This document shows positions 1-5,659 of a DNA stretch of 8,441 nucleotides, in pieces (position 1 is the first letter of the stretch; every line of letters begins with the position of its first letter). Where the stretch lies: contig JAFYRB010000093.1 in the NCBI GenBank assembly GCA_017559615.1, positions 1 to 8,441 of the forward strand, in the 5' to 3' direction. The stretch is from Alistipes sp. GTDB taxonomy: Bacteria; Bacteroidota; Bacteroidia; Bacteroidales; Rikenellaceae. Both the position numbers and the translations under genes were made by a program. Below the pieces are notes generated by a model. It made no database searches and was not told the DNA's origin. It was given only the letters and a program-made list of their open reading frames with translations.

Positions 1-133
1 AGCGACCCTCCTCCTCCGACCAGAAACGCTTTGTTCTCAAGTTTGGAGAGAACTTACGCTTGCTGCGGATGTGCGAGTGAGAAACATTGTTACCCACCAT
101 CGCTACCTTGCCAGTGATTTCACAAACTTTCAT
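1..133 (-). CDS. rpmB: 50S ribosomal protein L28, 5' part (runs off left edge)
   Basis: The reverse strand from the ATG at 131-133 reads [16 protein letters not shown], then [12 protein letters not shown] and LRTKRFW, and stays open to the window edge (44 codons visible). The ITGK start, the GNNVSHS segment and the following basic stretch are the N-terminal signature of bacterial ribosomal protein L28, a small basic protein of the large ribosomal subunit, usually 60-90 residues. The C-terminal part is outside the window. The gene has its own promoter at 179-209, so it is probably transcribed independently of the pncB operon that lies upstream on the same strand. Identification is by recognised motifs only, but the match is characteristic. 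Confidence 0.93.
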   Translation of the reverse strand, partial: MKVCEITGKVAMVGNNVSHSHIRSKRKFSPNLRTKRFWSEEEGR

Positions 134-154
134 TGTACTTAATTTTAAACTTAA

Positions 155-169
155 GTGCCACCGTGGCAC
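155..169. promoter_or_regulatory. Perfect 15-bp palindrome in the rpmB leader
   Basis: GTGCCACCGTGGCAC is a perfect inverted repeat with 7-bp arms around one central base. It lies about 22 bp upstream of the rpmB start codon and just downstream of the predicted transcription start. In the transcript it can fold into a 6-bp GC-rich stem with a 3-nt loop. It could be a protein-binding operator or an RNA hairpin that affects L28 expression. The sequence does not say which. Confidence 0.5.
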
Positions 170-178
170 AAAAGCGCA

Positions 179-209
179 CAAAGATACACAAATTTTCTCA
201 ATCTGCAAG
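179..209 (-). promoter_or_regulatory. rpmB promoter, Bacteroidota type
   Basis: On the minus strand a TTG (complement of 206-208, within CTTG) is separated by 19 bp from TATCTTTG (complement of 179-186). This fits the Bacteroidota primary-sigma consensus TTTG-N19-21-TAnnTTTG. Transcription would start at about 172-174, leaving a leader of about 40 nt that contains the 15-bp palindrome. Confidence 0.75.
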
Positions 210-250
210 CATTAGGCTGCCACTTTTATGCTATTTATAGCTAAAACATA

Positions 251-281
251 GGGTTACACCGCAAAAAAAGCAATGTAACCC
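251..281 (-). terminator. Hairpin downstream of pncB, likely operon terminator
   Basis: GGGTTACA (251-258) and TGTAACCC (274-281) are perfect inverted arms. An inner GC/GC pair encloses a run of seven identical bases. In minus-strand RNA the intervening dinucleotides can form two G-U wobbles, giving a 12-bp stem with a U7 loop. In plus-strand RNA those positions are C/A mismatches. The structure therefore favours the strand on which pncB ends, 24 bp upstream of the hairpin. Only a short U-rich stretch (UAUGUUUUAG) follows, so termination may be imperfect. Confidence 0.6.
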
Positions 282-305
282 CGTAAGATTTACCCAACGT
301 CGTGG

Positions 306-1475
306 CTATAGCTTGCCCTGGTTGCGAAGAAGATAGCGGTATACTGCCACCTCCTCGGCATCGCCCATCTCCTTGCCCTCTACGTCGGAGAGTTTTACGC
401 ATAGCTCCTTTGGCTTGCGCGCGTTGATTTGGCAAGAGGAGAGCTTCATAACGATATTACAAGAGGCGTGGCCAGTGTCGCAGGTGAGGTTGGTGCCGAT
501 ACCGAACATACACTTAATCTTGCCCTCGCACGCCTGCTTAATCTGCACGCACTTCTCGAAGTTGAGCGAGTCGCTAAAGACGATAGACTTGGTCATAGGG
601 TCGATACCGAGCTCCTTGTAGCGCTTGATAGCCAGGTCGATAAAGGCGATAGGGTCGCCCGAGTCGTGGCGCACACCGTCGAAGAGGCTGGCGTGCTTCT
701 TTGAGAAGTTGTTGAAGAAGACCTCCGAGCCGAAGCTATCTGTAAGGGCTGTGCCGAGGTAGCCATCGTAGACCTTTACCCAGTCCTCCATAGTGAGGTA
801 GTTGGCATTTCGTGGACCACCATTCACCGCGGCGATAAACATCGGAAGCTCGTGAGGGTAGGTGCCTATCATCTTCATATCGAGCTCCATAGCAAGGTGG
901 CAGTTAGATGTGCCAGTGCAGCCGCAAGGGTTATTTTTGAGGTGCTTAACAACCATACGCTGCACATCGTACGAGAAGCGGCGGCGTGTGCCGAAGTCGG
1001 AGAAGACGATACCATTCTCGCGAGCAATCTGCTCCTTCTTCTCGAGGCGAGCAATCATAGCCTCGGCATCGTAGCTGTTGCGTAGGTGGAAGAGCTCCGA
1101 TACGGTGGCAAGGATTGGAATCTCGTACAATGTCACCTTATACATAAAGTCGGTGACGTTGATCTGCAGGTGGTGCTCCTCGTCGAGCCACACGTTAATC
1201 TTTGAGGCATCGAAGCGGAAGCCATTGAGCCACTCGAAGTAGTTCTGTGGTATATATTTGCAGTTTTTAATCATATACTGGAACTCATCCTCCGAGAGGG
1301 CGATGCGCTCCAAGGCCTTTAGCTCGGCCTTAAGGTCCTCGAGGAAGTCCTCGTCGAACTCGGTCTTTGCGCGGTCGTTGAATGTAAATGTACCGATAGC
1401 CTCTGGGTAGAGTTTGAAGTAGGCGTACGAAGTGGTGAACTTGTACAGGTCGGTGTCTAAGATTGAGCGTATCAT
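306..1475 (-). CDS. pncB: Nicotinate phosphoribosyltransferase
   Basis: This enzyme of the Preiss-Handler NAD salvage pathway makes nicotinate mononucleotide from nicotinate and PRPP, with ATP hydrolysis, in the cytosol. The 389-residue product (E. coli PncB is about 400) starts MIRSILDTDLYKFTTSYAY, which is the family N-terminus. It carries FGTRRRFS (161-168), IGTYPHE (203-209), GVRHDSGDP (267-275), FSDSL (300-304) and FGIGTNLT (324-331). By family knowledge the histidine of the GTxxHE motif, His208, is the autophosphorylated residue. The frame is open further upstream, but that extension lies inside cinA and has no family similarity, so the ATG at 1475 is chosen. This places it 17 bp after the cinA stop. 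It is the last gene of the pyrD-like/cinA/pncB operon and is followed by a hairpin at 251-281. Confidence 0.95.
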   Translation of the reverse strand: MIRSILDTDLYKFTTSYAYFKLYPEAIGTFTFNDRAKTEFDEDFLEDLKAELKALERIALSEDEFQYMIKNCKYIPQNYFEWLNGFRFDASKINVWLDEEHHLQINVTDFMYKVTLYEIPILATVSELFHLRNSYDAEAMIARLEKKEQIARENGIVFSDFGTRRRFSYDVQRMVVKHLKNNPCGCTGTSNCHLAMELDMKMIGTYPHELPMFIAAVNGGPRNANYLTMEDWVKVYDGYLGTALTDSFGSEVFFNNFSKKHASLFDGVRHDSGDPIAFIDLAIKRYKELGIDPMTKSIVFSDSLNFEKCVQIKQACEGKIKCMFGIGTNLTCDTGHASCNIVMKLSSCQINARKPKELCVKLSDVEGKEMGDAEEVAVYRYLLRNQGKL

Positions 1476-1492
1476 AGTATTAGTAGTTAGTT

Positions 1493-2740
1493 TTATCGCT
1501 GTTTTGTTAATTCTTCGTATAGCATCTCGATGGCGTATGCCGAGGCGCGCGAGATAATCTGACTGCGGTCGGTGCCTGAGTTGCGCATTATGGCGCGACT
1601 GCCCTCGGGGGTGGCGATAGCCATCCATACCGTGCCTACGGGCTTATGCTTCGAGCCGCCACCAGGGCCTGCGATGCCCGTTGTGGCAATGGCGTAGTCG
1701 GCACCCGTGATGCGGCGCACACCCTCAGCCATCTCCAAGGCTACGACCTCGCTCACAGCACCAAAGCAAGCCAAGCTTACGGGGTCCACACCTAAGACAT
1801 TGGCCTTGACCTCGTTGGAGTAGGCTACAACGCCGCCCAAGAAGTAGGTCGAAGCGCCCGCCATAGCGGTAAACTTCGAGGCTATAGCACCTCCCGTGCA
1901 GCTCTCGGCCACTGAGAGGGTCTTGCCTCTCTCAGTGAGGATGCGGTGTACCTGTTGCTCCAGGGTAGCACCCTCGAAGCCCACGATGTTATCCCCAATA
2001 ATGGTGCGTAGGGCATCAAATTGCGATGCTATCTCGCTCTCTGCCATCGCCTTATCTACCTCGTAAGCTGAGAGGCGTAGGCGCACCACGTTGGGTGCTG
2101 GTAGGTAGGCAAGGTGTAGCCACTCTGGCAGGGCATCCTCCCAGCCCTCGATGCGCTCGGCGAGCAACGACTCGGGGATGCCGCGTGTTATAAGCGTGGA
2201 GTGGACAATGCTTGGCAGGGTATAGCGCTCCTTAAGGCGTGGGATAACCTCATCCTCCATAAGGTGCTCCATCTCAAAGGGTACACCTGGCAACGATATA
2301 AGTGCGCCACCGCGTGGGGTGTCGAACCACATACCTGGCGCTGTGCCGTGGGCATTGTGGAGTACGGTGCAACACTTAGGTAGCATCGCCTGACCGCGAT
2401 TTAGCTCGGTGAAGGGTATGCCTCGACGCTCCAAGAGGGTGCGTATATGCTCACCCTCGGTGGTGTTGTACTCAAGCTCGGAGCCAAACATCTGGGCAAG
2501 GGTATGCTTCGTGATATCATCCTTCGTAGGTCCAAGACCTCCCGTAACGATAACTATATCCGCGGTGTTCATAGCCTCGCTAAGGGTATCGACGATAACG
2601 CTCCTCGTGTCGCCTATAGATAGCTTCTTAAAGATGGTGATACCGATGTTGTTTAGGTGCTTGGCGATAGAGACGCTGTTGGTGTCTACAATCTGACCTA
2701 TAAGTATCTCATCACCAATGGTTATAATCGTTGCATTCAT
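1493..2740 (-). CDS. cinA: CinA-family protein with C-terminal PncC (NMN deamidase) domain
   Basis: The protein has 415 residues, the normal length for the two-domain CinA family. The N-terminal MoCF/COG1058 domain covers about residues 1-170, with GDEIL (9-13) and TGGLGPTKDD (66-75). The C-terminal PncC domain covers about 260-410, with VAESCTGG (277-284), where Ser280 is the expected catalytic serine, then TTGIAGPGGG (353-362) and KPVGTVW (366-372). PncC converts NMN to nicotinate mononucleotide plus ammonia, recycling the NMN released, for instance, by NAD-dependent DNA ligase. The N-terminal domain is linked in the family to ADP-ribose/NAD-derivative hydrolysis. The gene begins 3 bp after the pyrD-like stop and ends 17 bp before pncB, which makes the same product. 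The start ATG gives the canonical MNATIITIGDEIL. The competence link implied by the name is historical and nothing here supports it. Confidence 0.95.
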   Translation of the reverse strand: MNATIITIGDEILIGQIVDTNSVSIAKHLNNIGITIFKKLSIGDTRSVIVDTLSEAMNTADIVIVTGGLGPTKDDITKHTLAQMFGSELEYNTTEGEHIRTLLERRGIPFTELNRGQAMLPKCCTVLHNAHGTAPGMWFDTPRGGALISLPGVPFEMEHLMEDEVIPRLKERYTLPSIVHSTLITRGIPESLLAERIEGWEDALPEWLHLAYLPAPNVVRLRLSAYEVDKAMAESEIASQFDALRTIIGDNIVGFEGATLEQQVHRILTERGKTLSVAESCTGGAIASKFTAMAGASTYFLGGVVAYSNEVKANVLGVDPVSLACFGAVSEVVALEMAEGVRRITGADYAIATTGIAGPGGGSKHKPVGTVWMAIATPEGSRAIMRNSGTDRSQIISRASAYAIEMLYEELTKQR

Positions 2741-2743
2741 ACC

Positions 2744-3757
2744 TTACAATTCATTTTTGATACGCTTAGCTCCCTTTTTGAGGAGTCTAAAACCATTCTC
2801 TCTGATGCCCGAGTTGAGGGCCACAAGTGAGGCTCCCGCGCGCATCATATCCTCGATATCGCTCTCTGTCATCACACCTCCCGAGCCGATGATAGGGTAG
2901 TTGTGCTCGGTGCGCTCGGCGATGTAGTGTACCACCTCTATGGCGCGCTTGGTGAGCAAAGCTCCCGTGGCAGCACCCTTCTGCTCAGGCATAAGGTCGA
3001 GCGAGCCCGCCACAGCCTCGATGCCATCGAGAGGGGTCTCGATAAGGATGTCGATGACGGTATCAAGCTCCTCCTGACTTAGGTCGGGCGATATCTTTAA
3101 TAATATAGGACGGTAGTCGAGCTGACCACGACGGAACTCGAATAGAGGCTCCACGATGCTGAGTATCTCCTCGCGTGTGCGTGGCACAAAACGCTTGGCT
3201 GCGGTGTTGCAGGCTATGTTGATGACGAAGAAGTCGACATACTGATACATATTACGGAATACGCGCAGATACTCCTTCGGAGCGTTGTCCACGTGTGAGG
3301 CTGTGAGCTTGCCGATGTTGCAGGCTATGACTAACTCCTTGGTGTGCTTGTTGCGCTTGCGTACCTTGCCCAGGGCGTACTCCATACCGCGACTCGGATA
3401 TCCCGCATTGTCCACAAAGGACTTCACCTTGCCCAGACGCTTAAAGCGTGGGCGTGGCGTACCTGGCTGAGGACGAGGCACTACCGAGCCTATCTCCACA
3501 AAGCCGAAGCCGAGTGCCGATAGCTCTGTGAGCCTATCACCATTGGCATCGAAGCCTGAGCCTACGCCTATAGGATTGCGAAAGTGGATGCCAAAGACCT
3601 CGCGCTCGAGACCCATCTTGTTGGGGGCGTAGCAACGCCTAAGCAACCACTTGCCGAGTGGGAGCTTACCCACCACGCCAAGCATCGCCATACGCACCGT
3701 CTGCGCCATCTCCGCAGGTAACCCACAAAGAATATATTGATAAAGCGACCGCCTCAT
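2744..3757 (-). CDS. Class 2 dihydroorotate dehydrogenase-like flavoprotein, divergent active site
   Basis: The protein has 337 residues and a clear class 2 DHODH framework: NPIGVGSGFDANG (61-73), GFGFVEIGSVVPRPQPG (83-99), NIGK (147-150), LKISPDLS (220-227), IIGSGG (289-294) and AGASLV (307-312). A short N-terminal helical region (about 1-58) resembles the class 2 membrane/quinone-site segment. The substrate-side residues differ from true PyrD. The FMN/orotate lysine of GFDK is Ala71, the INRMGFNN motif has become FVDNAGYPS, NVSSPNT has become NIACNT with a residue missing, and the ATNTT motif is absent (EAVAGSL at 247-253). FMN binding looks likely. Dihydroorotate oxidation is doubtful, so pyrD is withheld as the gene symbol. 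It is the first gene of an operon with cinA and pncB; its promoter is 27 bp upstream. The frame is intact, with no sign of decay. Confidence 0.85.
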   Translation of the reverse strand: MRRSLYQYILCGLPAEMAQTVRMAMLGVVGKLPLGKWLLRRCYAPNKMGLEREVFGIHFRNPIGVGSGFDANGDRLTELSALGFGFVEIGSVVPRPQPGTPRPRFKRLGKVKSFVDNAGYPSRGMEYALGKVRKRNKHTKELVIACNIGKLTASHVDNAPKEYLRVFRNMYQYVDFFVINIACNTAAKRFVPRTREEILSIVEPLFEFRRGQLDYRPILLKISPDLSQEELDTVIDILIETPLDGIEAVAGSLDLMPEQKGAATGALLTKRAIEVVHYIAERTEHNYPIIGSGGVMTESDIEDMMRAGASLVALNSGIRENGFRLLKKGAKRIKNEL

Positions 3758-3783
3758 AATCTGCTATAATATGAAATATTATA

Positions 3784-3808
3784 CAAAGATAGGAAAAAAA
3801 ACTGAAAA
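3784..3808 (-). promoter_or_regulatory. Promoter of the pyrD-like/cinA/pncB operon, at the left edge of the repeat island
   Basis: On the minus strand TATCTTTG (complement of 3784-3791) fits the Bacteroidota -7 element. It is preceded by two bases, eight Ts and TTTTCAG. No TTG sits at the expected -33 position. The leader to the pyrD-like ATG at 3757 would be about 20 nt. The 25-bp segment matches the inverted segment at 5885-5909 at 22 positions, including the T8 run and all spacings. Confidence 0.6.
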
Positions 3809-3826
3809 GTGAAAAGTGAAAGGTGA
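3803..3826 (+). repeat. 7-bp tandem repeat TGAAARG, left outer flank
   Basis: TGAAAAG, TGAAAAG and TGAAAGG follow one another at 3803-3823, and a partial TGAAC follows. The same 7-mer array occurs at 5681-5708 between repeat copies R1 and R2. The array lies directly upstream of the pyrD promoter on that gene's strand. Confidence 0.7.
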
Positions 3827-3870
3827 ACTTTGCGATTAAGGTGAGATTAATAAAGTTCAGTTTTCACTTT

Positions 3871-3887
3871 AAAAGGCTTTGCCTTTT
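3871..3887. terminator. Hairpin AAAAGGC-TTT-GCCTTTT in repeat L
   Basis: A perfect 7-bp inverted repeat with a 3-nt loop ends in a T run on the plus strand and an A run that reads as T on the minus strand. It could act as a weak bidirectional intrinsic terminator between the ATPase region and pyrD. The same hairpin recurs at 5660-5676. Confidence 0.4.
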
Positions 3888-3900
3888 TGGGGCTATTTTC

Positions 3901-3976
3901 GGGGATTTCGGGGAATGCGGGTATTATAGGGATTTCGGGGAAAAGCCCCATTATCCCCATTGTCCCCTCTGTCCCC
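3901..3976. other. Back-to-back G-quadruplex motifs around a hairpin, copy L
   Basis: The minus strand has four GGGG tracts at exact 9-bp steps (complements of 3946-3949, 3955-3958, 3964-3967 and 3973-3976), each separated by 5-nt loops. The plus strand has G tracts at 3901-3904, 3910-3913, 3919-3921, 3929-3931 and 3937-3940. The two arrays meet in the hairpin GGGGAAAAGCCCC (3937-3949). Each strand could form a four-tract quadruplex, or the two halves could pair as a long imperfect hairpin. Folding is inferred from the pattern only. Confidence 0.6.
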
Positions 3977-4034
3977 ATAGTTCCCTTTATAAACCTCCGT
4001 GCGAAGCGCACCCCACCTTTCAGTTTAAGTCTGT

Positions 4035-4097
4035 CGGGAACATCGGGAACATCGGGAACATCGGGAACATCGGGAACATCGGGAACATCGGGAACAT
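4035..4097 (-). repeat. 9-bp tandem array, seven perfect copies
   Basis: Seven identical copies of CGGGAACAT on the plus strand (GATGTTCCC on the minus strand) fill 63 bp without a mismatch. Uniformity suggests recent expansion or gene conversion, unlike the diversified array at 5432-5512. In the minus-strand tail frame each unit encodes Asp-Val-Pro. Confidence 0.95.
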
Positions 4098-4129
4098 CGG
4101 GCACGCCCCGTTCCCGTGTTCCCTTGTTC

Positions 4130-4229
4130 CCATCTCTAAGCAACCAACCACTATAAATAACCCCCTAATCACTATCCGTCTCAGTATCAATTAATTTAAC
4201 ATTTAGTGTAAAAATATTTATCAAAATAC
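4130..4229. other. Unique intergenic segment, nothing recognised
   Basis: This AT-rich stretch lies between the inner edge of repeat L and the ATPase promoter. I see no gene, no RNA gene, and no similarity to the corresponding inner flank of R1, which is ATPase coding sequence. Confidence 0.6.
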
Positions 4230-4260
4230 TTGACAAGGGCGTTTTGATGTTGTATATTTG
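4230..4260 (+). promoter_or_regulatory. ATPase promoter matching both Bacteroidota and sigma-70 consensus
   Basis: TTG (4230-4232), 20 bp, then TATATTTG (4253-4260) fits the Bacteroidota promoter consensus. The same bases read as TTGACA (4230-4235), an exact 17-bp spacer and TATATT (4253-4258), a near-perfect classical sigma-70 promoter. Transcription should start at about 4266. The leader of about 80 nt is AT-rich and contains weak inverted repeats, such as GCACT (4273-4277) with AGTGC (4293-4297). These are too weak to call a riboswitch. No Shine-Dalgarno site precedes the ATG. Confidence 0.75.
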
Positions 4261-4345
4261 CAGTGTCGTTTAGCACTAATGCAGTCGCTATAAGTGCATA
4301 GATAACAGCATATATACATATATTAACACTTTAATATTTAACACT

Positions 4346-5560
4346 ATGGATAGTAATATTATTACTAACCCCACTGAGGGTATTGTCAAATCGCCTAAGT
4401 TAAGCCATTTGACCAATGAGGCGCTACTCAAGGCTATGCAGTTTGATATGGTCGAGGAGCGCATATCGCCTTACATTGTCGATATGTCGAAGGAGTTACC
4501 CGACGAGCAACCACTGATATCTATCGATGGCAGTTGCATCTGCTCGCGCGGTAATATCTCAGCCATCTGTGGCGAGGCCAAGTCGAAGAAGACATTTCTT
4601 GCTTCGGCACTTGTAGCCTCGGCAATGGCTATACCTTACAACGGTTTAAATAACTTTAAAAACGTTGATAAGGATATGAATATGAACGTGCTGTGGGTAG
4701 ACACCGAGCAGGGTGAGCGCCACGTACGTAGAGTCATCGATAGAATCTCTGAGATGACTGGCGCGAAGATGGGAGGCTTAGTCTCTGAGCCACGCCTTAT
4801 GACGCTATCGCTAAGAGAGTTATCACCTCAGGAGCGATATACGATGATGGTCGAAACCCTCTATCACTACCCATTTGACTTGGTAGTCATAGATGGTATT
4901 GCCAACCTACAGCGCAACACCAACGACCTGGAGGAGAGTGATGCGCTTGTGGGTGCTCTTATGGCCTTGAGTACCAAGACTAATACGCATATATTATGCG
5001 TGTTGCATACCAATCCTGGTACTGACAAGGCCCGAGGCCACCTCGGCTCTTCGCTGCAACGCAAGGCCGAATCGGTAATATATGTACACCGCAATGGCGC
5101 TTGCTCGGTGGTAGAACCTCAGTTCTGCCGTAACGAGCCCTTCGAGCGCTTCGCCTTCCGAGTCTCGGAGGAGGGTATACCTGAGATATGCGATATACCT
5201 CAGAGTGAGAGTTTTAGTATCAACGACCGCATTGTAACAATACTCCAGAGCGAGTATGGCGGCGTTGTAGAGCGTACTACACTGAGAAATAAGATAATGG
5301 AGGTGTTAAACCTCAATGCCTCTGTTGCCAAGATGCGTATTAAACGACTTGTGGATAGGGGTGTTTTAGAGTTCGACGATAACTTTGTCCGCTGCCCAGA
5401 GAACAAGGGAACATCGGAACGGGGCGTGCCCTCTGTTCCTAATGTTCCAGATGTTCCAAATGTTCCCGATGTTCCTAATGTTCCCGATGTTCCCGATGTT
5501 CCCAATGTTCCAGACAGACTTAAACTGAAAGGTGGGATCGCTTCGCACGGAGGTTTATAA
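4346..5560 (+). CDS. RepA/AAA_25-type ATPase with a repeat-encoded C-terminal tail
   Basis: The 404-residue product has a RecA-fold ATPase core: a Walker A-like GEAKSKKT (76-83) with Lys in place of the last Gly, LWVDTEQGERHVRR (116-129), Walker B LVVIDG (179-184) and HTNPGTDKARGHLG (221-234). This pattern is typical of RepA-like (AAA_25) ATPases found on Bacteroidota mobile elements, where they are presumed helicases or replication initiators. A winged-helix-like segment follows at about 291-350 (INDRIVTIL through RLVDRGVLEF). Residues 353-404 are encoded by repeat R1 and consist of NKGTSERG, ten Val-Pro-Ser/Asn/Asp triplets and DRLKLKGG. A 1-bp deletion relative to copy L near 5537-5539 shifts the frame and brings the TAA at 5558-5560. 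Without it the frame would run to a TAG at 5668-5670. No relaxase, integrase, primase or cargo gene accompanies it, which is unusual for this family. It is probably mobile or selfish; its exact role is unknown. Confidence 0.85.
   Translation: MDSNIITNPTEGIVKSPKLSHLTNEALLKAMQFDMVEERISPYIVDMSKELPDEQPLISIDGSCICSRGNISAICGEAKSKKTFLASALVASAMAIPYNGLNNFKNVDKDMNMNVLWVDTEQGERHVRRVIDRISEMTGAKMGGLVSEPRLMTLSLRELSPQERYTMMVETLYHYPFDLVVIDGIANLQRNTNDLEESDALVGALMALSTKTNTHILCVLHTNPGTDKARGHLGSSLQRKAESVIYVHRNGACSVVEPQFCRNEPFERFAFRVSEEGIPEICDIPQSESFSINDRIVTILQSEYGGVVERTTLRNKIMEVLNLNASVAKMRIKRLVDRGVLEFDDNFVRCPENKGTSERGVPSVPNVPDVPNVPDVPNVPDVPDVPNVPDRLKLKGGIASHGGL
5432..5512 (+). repeat. 9-bp tandem array, nine diversified units
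   Basis: The nine units run from TCTGTTCCT (5432-5440) to AATGTTCCA (5504-5512). In the last eight, bases 2-8 (ATGTTCC) never change. Variation is confined to base 1 (G/A) and base 9 (C/T/A). In the ATPase frame these are Asp/Asn changes and silent Pro changes, so Val-Pro is strictly kept. Confidence 0.92.
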
Positions 5561-5570
5561 AGGGGACTAT

Positions 5571-5658
5571 GGGGACAGAGGGGATAATGGGAATAATGGG
5601 GCTTTTCCCCGAAATCCCTATAATACCCGCATTCCCCGCATTCCCCGAAAATAGCCCC
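5571..5658. other. Back-to-back G-quadruplex motifs around a hairpin, copy R1
   Basis: Plus-strand G tracts lie at 5571-5574, 5580-5583, 5589-5591 and 5598-5601, stepping by 9 bp. C tracts (minus-strand G) lie at 5607-5610, 5616-5618, 5626-5628, 5634-5637, 5643-5646 and 5655-5658. The hairpin GGGGCTTTTCCCC joins them at 5598-5610. The structure starts 10 bp after the ATPase stop codon. Confidence 0.6.
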
Positions 5659-5659
5659 A

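Larger units (their letters stand above)
3847..4129 (-). other. Repeat-encoded open tail frame in the left copy (not a stand-alone gene)
   Basis: In the minus-strand frame that matches the ATPase tail, the left repeat is open for 93 codons, from NKGTRERG through eight Val-Pro-Asp triplets, DRLKLKGG, VRFARRF, a Met-Gly-Ile/Thr block and a Pro-rich block ending PEIPENS, to a TAA at 3847-3849. No ATPase-like sequence lies upstream of it (4130-4345), and only a TTG could start it. It looks like a detached C-terminal module, or an alternative tail that becomes joined to the ATPase if the 4130-5400 segment inverts. Expression as a separate protein is not supported. Confidence 0.4.
3862..4129 (-). 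repeat. Compound repeat, left copy L (inverted relative to R1)
   Basis: Read on the minus strand from 4129 to 3862, this copy matches R1 (5401-5690) almost base for base outside the variable array. The order is a short GAACAAGGGAACA lead, the GATGTTCCC array, ACTTAAACTGAAAGGTGGG, a TGCGCTTCGCA mini-palindrome, a G-tract block, a GGGGCTTTTCCCC hairpin, a C-tract block, and AAAAGGC-loop-GCCTTTT, ending AAAGTGAAA. The array, G-tract and C-tract blocks all step by 9 bp. Similarity to R1 stops sharply at 4129 on the inside. L and R1 together enclose 1.27 kb that holds the ATPase promoter and most of its gene. Confidence 0.9.

Noticed and set aside
1476..1628. Longer N-terminus for pncB
   Set aside because: The extension lies inside the cinA coding sequence and does not resemble the family. 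The family N-terminus starts at the ATG at 1475.
4035..4097. CRISPR-like array
   Set aside because: The units are contiguous 9-mers with no unique spacers, and no cas genes are nearby. It is a minisatellite.
3823..4194. Plus-strand open frames through repeat L (Gly-Asn-Ile and Gly-Thr-Ser repeats)
   Set aside because: A 9-bp repeat without stop triplets is open in several frames by composition. These frames have no promoter or plausible start, and no counterpart in the ATPase tail.
4266..4345. Riboswitch in the ATPase leader
   Set aside because: Only short, weak inverted repeats are present and no known aptamer signature is visible.
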